NCBI GenBank assembly: GCA_019323515.1 | Contig: JAHWHG010000008.1 | Coordinates: 1 to 64,000 of the forward strand | Origin: Candidatus Woesearchaeota archaeon | GTDB taxonomy: Archaea; Nanobdellota; Nanobdellia; Woesearchaeales; JAHWHD01 | Reading direction: 5' to 3' | Length of the DNA stretch: 64,000 bases | Shown here: in pieces, positions 60,776 to 64,000 of the stretch | Numbering within the stretch: the stretch's first letter is position 1 | Layout: each line of letters starts with the position of its first letter | The notes under the pieces: generated by a model | Told to the model about the DNA's origin: nothing | The model's input: only the letters and a program-made list of their open reading frames with translations | Database searches by the model: none | Program-made: the position numbers and the translations under genes

Positions 60776-62018
60776 GAAGTACTTTGGATGGGCGTATCTT
60801 CTTTTCTTTAACCTTTTTTATAAAGACACTTATGTTGACCTGCACTGGCATGGTGCTACATGTGATGAGAGGGTAAAAGGTCTTGAGGAGGGTATATATG
60901 AAGCTCGGTGTAATAACTGTAAAGCTCTTGGGGTTAGTGACCATGACACTGTAAGAAGTCTGCGGAGTTTTGTGAGAAGGAATAAACTTTCAGAGATCGA
61001 CCCAGTTTATAATTCAATAATTGTTCCTAAAGGCACTTCACTTAAGTTTAAGCTTGACAGGTATTCAGGTGTTGAAAATATTGAGTTTACTTTGGATACT
61101 GACTTTGAGGTTGTGGCTGGAGTTGAGCTTAGTTCAAAGTTCTATGAGCCTGGGACAAAGCCTGTGAGCACGCATGTGTTAGGGTATTTCATTGACTGGA
61201 GAAGTGATGCGTTTCTTGACGAGCTTGAGGATCGTTTCTATAGTCCGAGAAGGGAGAGGATGTGGAAGATGCTGCAGAAGCTTAAGCAGGTTGATGAACG
61301 TTTTAGGGAGTATGTGCTTGGTCGCGAGCTAAACTCAAGAGCTGACATTGCTAAGATCATATCTGAGATTATCCAAGGGCCTATATCGCAGCCAGTGTTT
61401 GCTCCTGAGTTTGGAATACTATGGGAGAACCTTGACGGGATTGAGGAAAGGATTGAGAAAGTGATAACTGAGAGTTATAGGCCTAAGTTGGTAAGAGAGT
61501 TGAAAGAGGGTGATGGTGTGAAGACCTTCAGGAAATATTTCTGGGATATATGTAAAAGGTTTACAGGGATTGATGAGAAGGCTGTGTACATGAAACTTCT
61601 TAACTGTGTATGGGACCTTATTCCCAGTAATATTGTGAAAGGACATCTTAAGTACCTTGAAGACATATCTCCAAGATCTGCTTTTGTTGGGTATGAGGAT
61701 CATGCAAGTGTGAAAGATGCAATTGGTTTTGTTCATGAGTATGGGGGTGTTGCAGGGATTGCACATCCTAATAACCTTTATTATAACAAGGAAGGGATTG
61801 ATTCATTGATTGAGGAATGGAAAGATGAGGGTTTAGGTGCTATTGAGGTTTATAGCCAGAGGCATGATACTGCAAAAATTGGTTATTATAAAGAGCTGGC
61901 TGAAAAGCATGATTTAGTTAAGACTGGCGGGAGTGATGATGAGAAGTATAAAGTAAAAGTTGGTTATAGTGCTCTTGAAAGGTTGAAACAGAAGTTACTT
62001 GAGATTCATTGCTATTAA
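60765..62018 (+). CDS. PHP-domain phosphoesterase, second pair
   Basis: 417 aa from ATG 60765, preceded by GGGGTGG; it overlaps the upstream stop. PHP motifs: VDLHWHGATCDE (H-x-H), VSDHDTVRSL, VAGVELSS, STHVLGYF and IAHPNN; near the end TGGSDDEKY replaces the usual GSDxH, so the last His ligand seems missing. A hydrophobic N-terminal stretch (YFGWAYLLFFNLFY) precedes the domain. Compared with the PHP protein at 28802 it is longer in the middle. Probably hydrolyses a phosphate made by the coupled kinase-like protein. Confidence 0.75.
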   Translation: MNPRKYFGWAYLLFFNLFYKDTYVDLHWHGATCDERVKGLEEGIYEARCNNCKALGVSDHDTVRSLRSFVRRNKLSEIDPVYNSIIVPKGTSLKFKLDRYSGVENIEFTLDTDFEVVAGVELSSKFYEPGTKPVSTHVLGYFIDWRSDAFLDELEDRFYSPRRERMWKMLQKLKQVDERFREYVLGRELNSRADIAKIISEIIQGPISQPVFAPEFGILWENLDGIEERIEKVITESYRPKLVRELKEGDGVKTFRKYFWDICKRFTGIDEKAVYMKLLNCVWDLIPSNIVKGHLKYLEDISPRSAFVGYEDHASVKDAIGFVHEYGGVAGIAHPNNLYYNKEGIDSLIEEWKDEGLGAIEVYSQRHDTAKIGYYKELAEKHDLVKTGGSDDEKYKVKVGYSALERLKQKLLEIHCY

Positions 62019-62906
62019 TGCACCGTTCAGGTCATAGATAAGGCATTTGATGAAGTCTAGCCTATAGATGAGTTTTTTTGTATGCTCATCAGAAGAGTCA
62101 AGGAGTTCTTTTGATTTTGAGTTAAGATCTTCGTGGACTCTTCCGAAATCACCAAGTTTCTTGAAGTCAAACTTATAGAAAAGGTTATAGAATGATTCAA
62201 GGAAGCTGTTTATATCTTTGAAGAATTCCAAAAGTTTTTTGTTTGGTTTTGTTGTAGATTCTGAAAGGTCTCTGCAGATATGCTTATAGATGTCACCTAC
62301 TTTTTCAAGTTCTTCTACAATATGATAGACCATCGGTGTTTTCTTATAGTCAGTGAAGCCTTTTCTGTTCAAAGCTCTTCGACAGAAGTCTGTAAACTTG
62401 TTGATTGTATCATCCCTGAGAGTTACAGTCTTTAGAAGGTCTTTGTTGTTTGTCTTTACACCTTCATATGAGTCTGTTGCCATTGATAGTAATGAAAGAA
62501 AAACTCTCCTCAATACATTATCAAATTCATCGTACATTACATTTGAGATCTTCTTTGCCTCAAGAAAGTTTTTTTCCTGTTTTAGGATTTCAAAGCCAAT
62601 GCATGTACGTGCAACAGTATCCTGGATAGATGAAAGTTCGTCAGGGGTCTCGAAGTGTATAGTTAAGGAATCATATCCTGCTTTATAAGCTGAAGCAATC
62701 ACTCTTCTGACCATCTTGCCAAGGCCTGAAACATTGATATGAAGCTCTCCGCCAGGGATTGCCTTGTCACAGTTAAGTATAAGGGATTTACCGTGCTCGT
62801 CAATGTCAATCTCGTCACCTGCCTTGAAGTTGAACTTCTTTATCCATTTAGCGGGCAAAGTAATAGTATGAGTAGAATGTCCTTGCCTGATTATGCGTCT
62901 TTTCAT
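61995..62906 (-). CDS. AbrB-type / PhoU-domain regulator, second copy
   Basis: 303 aa. The start is set at 62906 (MKRRIIRQGHSTHTITLP) because a strong GGGGATGG ribosome site lies just before; the longer reading adds 19 residues. AbrB domain at 1-45, then PhoU-like bundles with conserved acidic helix residues (MYDEFDNVLRRVF, HIVEELEKVGDIYKHI). Paralogue of the 26197 gene, about 35 kb apart. Its 3' end overlaps the PHP gene by 24 nt, convergently. Confidence 0.85.
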   Translation of the reverse strand: MKRRIIRQGHSTHTITLPAKWIKKFNFKAGDEIDIDEHGKSLILNCDKAIPGGELHINVSGLGKMVRRVIASAYKAGYDSLTIHFETPDELSSIQDTVARTCIGFEILKQEKNFLEAKKISNVMYDEFDNVLRRVFLSLLSMATDSYEGVKTNNKDLLKTVTLRDDTINKFTDFCRRALNRKGFTDYKKTPMVYHIVEELEKVGDIYKHICRDLSESTTKPNKKLLEFFKDINSFLESFYNLFYKFDFKKLGDFGRVHEDLNSKSKELLDSSDEHTKKLIYRLDFIKCLIYDLNGALIAMNLK

Positions 62907-62959
62907 ATGACCATCCCCTAGTATATATATAGTCAGGAAACTATATAAAACTTTCTGAG

Positions 62960-63054
62960 TCAATAGTGAAAAAATTACGGATATATCCTAATGGAATTAT
63001 TTTCAGAATTTGTAAAAAATATCTGTTAAAACCAAAAATCCTTCTCACTATTGA
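62960..63054. repeat. 10-bp inverted repeat upstream of the regulator
   Basis: TCAATAGTGA (62960-62969) and TCACTATTGA (63045-63054) are perfect inverted copies 75 nt apart, in the 280-nt spacer between the AbrB/PhoU gene and the run of small genes. The spacer shows no convincing gene of its own; an ORF through it (62966-63244) looks random. The repeat could be an operator pair or the end of an element. Confidence 0.45.
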
Positions 63055-63188
63055 TTATATCCCTCCTTATACACATTATAATAGATATTGGATAAAATTA
63101 TATCTTTACAATACTAATATAATATCAGGGGCTACATGGTTGGTGTGCAGTAATGACAGCGAATTCTTGACACAAAAGAGTGGTATGA

Positions 63189-63407
63189 ATGATACAAATA
63201 AACATGCTGGAAAATATGGTGTGGAGGTATTACAGAACCTTTAGTCGATTAACAGGTCTATGCTTTGACACCATGATAATAGGGTTGTACGGAAGCAAGC
63301 AGTACAATGATTACCTTGATTATTACATCACCAGCGAGAATAAGCCAGGGATTAAAGAGCTTTCAAGGATGGTGATAGAAGACACAATTGATAGGAGGTT
63401 GATATAG
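63189..63407 (+). CDS. Hypothetical protein, 72 aa (first of a small-gene cluster)
   Basis: MVWRYYRTFSRLTG is a possible later start (63216). Contains IIGLYGSKQYNDYLDYYITSEN. Unrecognised. The stop is followed directly by the ATG of the RHH gene, and it is part of a tight run reaching the window end. Confidence 0.5.
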   Translation: MIQINMLENMVWRYYRTFSRLTGLCFDTMIIGLYGSKQYNDYLDYYITSENKPGIKELSRMVIEDTIDRRLI

Positions 63408-63596
63408 ATGAAGTATACAAATGTTCCATTGCCAACACCGGTGATTGCAAGGATCGACGAGATTATCTCGAACCACAAGCACGGGTACAGGAGCAGACCA
63501 GACTTTATACTTCACCACATAAGGATTGCATTAGACAAACTAAAAGGTGAGGAAAGTGCAAAACAAGATCCAGTGTCCGAAGTGTGGGAACGCTAG
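63408..63596 (+). CDS. Ribbon-helix-helix-like protein, 62 aa
   Basis: YTNVPLPTPVIARIDEIIS is the strand plus helix 1, and RSRPDFILHHIRIALDKL the second helix of an RHH/CopG-type DNA-binding fold. Such proteins commonly control plasmid, virus or toxin-antitoxin genes. Confidence 0.7.
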   Translation: MKYTNVPLPTPVIARIDEIISNHKHGYRSRPDFILHHIRIALDKLKGEESAKQDPVSEVWER

Positions 63597-63720
63597 TGAG
63601 TTTCCTGCAACATTCGGCAAAAAAAGAGAATTAGTTGCAAGGATTGAATTTTTAGAGCAAAAAGTGTTTGAGTTAAGGGAGGAGAACAAGGATTTGAGGT
63701 TGTTGATTAATAGGCTGTGA
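63556..63720 (+). CDS. Small CxxC coiled-coil protein, 54 aa
   Basis: GTG start with GGTGAGG just upstream; it overlaps the RHH gene by 41 nt. CPKCGNASEFPATFG then a leucine-zipper-like helix (LVARIEFLEQKVFELREENK). Probably a zinc-binding dimer. Too short for most gene finders. Confidence 0.55.
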   Translation: MQNKIQCPKCGNASEFPATFGKKRELVARIEFLEQKVFELREENKDLRLLINRL

Positions 63721-63728
63721 GGGAAAAA

Positions 63729-63863
63729 ATGAGAATAAACATACTTCAGCTGTTCAAGTCAAGATACTTGGACCAGAACTATAACATCTTAAGGCCAAAG
63801 TTCAATAACAAGAACGGCCTGATGAAAAAGATGATGGTAGAGAGGAGCACATATGCCAGCTAA
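63729..63863 (+). CDS. Small basic protein, 44 aa
   Basis: MRINILQLFKSRYLDQNY..., ending KKMMVERSTYAS. A GAGGG ribosome site stands 6-9 nt upstream. Its stop overlaps the next gene by 11 nt. Unrecognised; the spacing argues that it is translated. Confidence 0.45.
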   Translation: MRINILQLFKSRYLDQNYNILRPKFNNKNGLMKKMMVERSTYAS

Positions 63864-64000
63864 AATTAAAACAGGGCTTGTGAAGCAGGGGGATTATATT
63901 GTCTACGGCAGGGCAGATGGTTATCTTGTTTTAGAGAATGTTGTGTTTGGAGTAGGAAGAGTGCTTAATGCTGAGGATGGGTGTATAAGAGCAGAGGTAT
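63853..64000 (+). CDS. Partial protein at the window edge
   Basis: MPAKIKTGLVKQGDYIVYGR... open to the right edge (49 codons seen). Beta-rich start (YIVYGRADGYLVLENVVFGVGR). A GAGAGGAG ribosome site lies upstream. Incomplete, function unknown. Confidence 0.5.
   Translation, partial: MPAKIKTGLVKQGDYIVYGRADGYLVLENVVFGVGRVLNAEDGCIRAEV

Noticed and set aside
62966..63244. 92-aa ORF in the spacer after the AbrB/PhoU gene
   Set aside because: Low-complexity, Ile/Tyr/Lys-rich AT-driven translation, no ribosome site, and it overlaps the likelier small gene at 63189.

Overview
The window is an AT-rich, densely coded chromosomal segment of an archaeon, most likely a DPANN lineage member such as Woesearchaeota or Pacearchaeota. 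Archaeal markers are an ATP-dependent DNA ligase, archaeal-type FtsZ, diphthine synthase, a second diphthamide enzyme, an N-terminally extended uS15, AbrB/PhoU-type regulators, a TrmB-family regulator, an intron-split tRNA-Gln and many TTTATAAA boxes placed about 25 nt before leaderless start codons. Mixed with these are bacterial-looking genes: gyrB, the dnaK/dnaJ/grpE set, class II lysS, an RsuA/RluB-type pseudouridine synthase, a cold-shock protein, an LpxC homologue and a predicted outer-membrane-type beta-barrel. Such mixing is familiar in DPANN genomes, but LpxC and the barrel are surprising in an archaeon. The lineage assignment is inference.

Layout. 1-6 kb (minus): DNA ligase followed by three small genes that share an N-terminal 20-residue tag, plus unknown proteins. 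6-14 kb: nitroreductase, an asparagine-synthase/Dph6 fusion, a TrmB regulator flanked by two identical CCCCTGTACAGGGG palindromes, the beta-barrel gene, ftsZ and dphB. 15-21 kb: methyltransferase, tRNA-Gln(TTG) with two predicted introns and a duplicated 3' end bounding a 1-kb islet (nuclease, NUDIX), a PIN protein, rpsO with a structured leader, an HslV/proteasome-like protein, and alaS lacking its C-Ala domain. 22-31 kb: lpxC, gyrB, pseudouridine synthase, AbrB/PhoU regulator, a kinase-like + PHP phosphoesterase pair, and a lipoprotein. 31-37 kb: a heat-shock operon read grpE to dnaJ, with a divergent winged-helix regulator. 37-45 kb: lysS, a cluster of proteins with HEXXH zinc-peptidase motifs, one carrying SPSxxP repeats, and a coiled-coil protein. 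45-54 kb: RimB/RimK pair, cold-shock protein, nucleotidyltransferase, three-gene ABC-2 exporter, small unknown proteins and zinc ribbons. 54-62 kb: metG, M42 aminopeptidase and a second kinase-like + PHP pair. 63-64 kb: a run of tiny overlapping genes with an RHH protein that looks like the edge of a mobile element.

The strongest candidates for something undescribed are (1) the translationally coupled kinase-like/PHP gene pair, found twice 29 kb apart; (2) LpxC plus a beta-barrel protein in an archaeal context; (3) the N-terminal tag shared by three adjacent genes; and (4) the HEXXH/SPSxxP cluster. All functions are read from sequence alone; no database search was possible.
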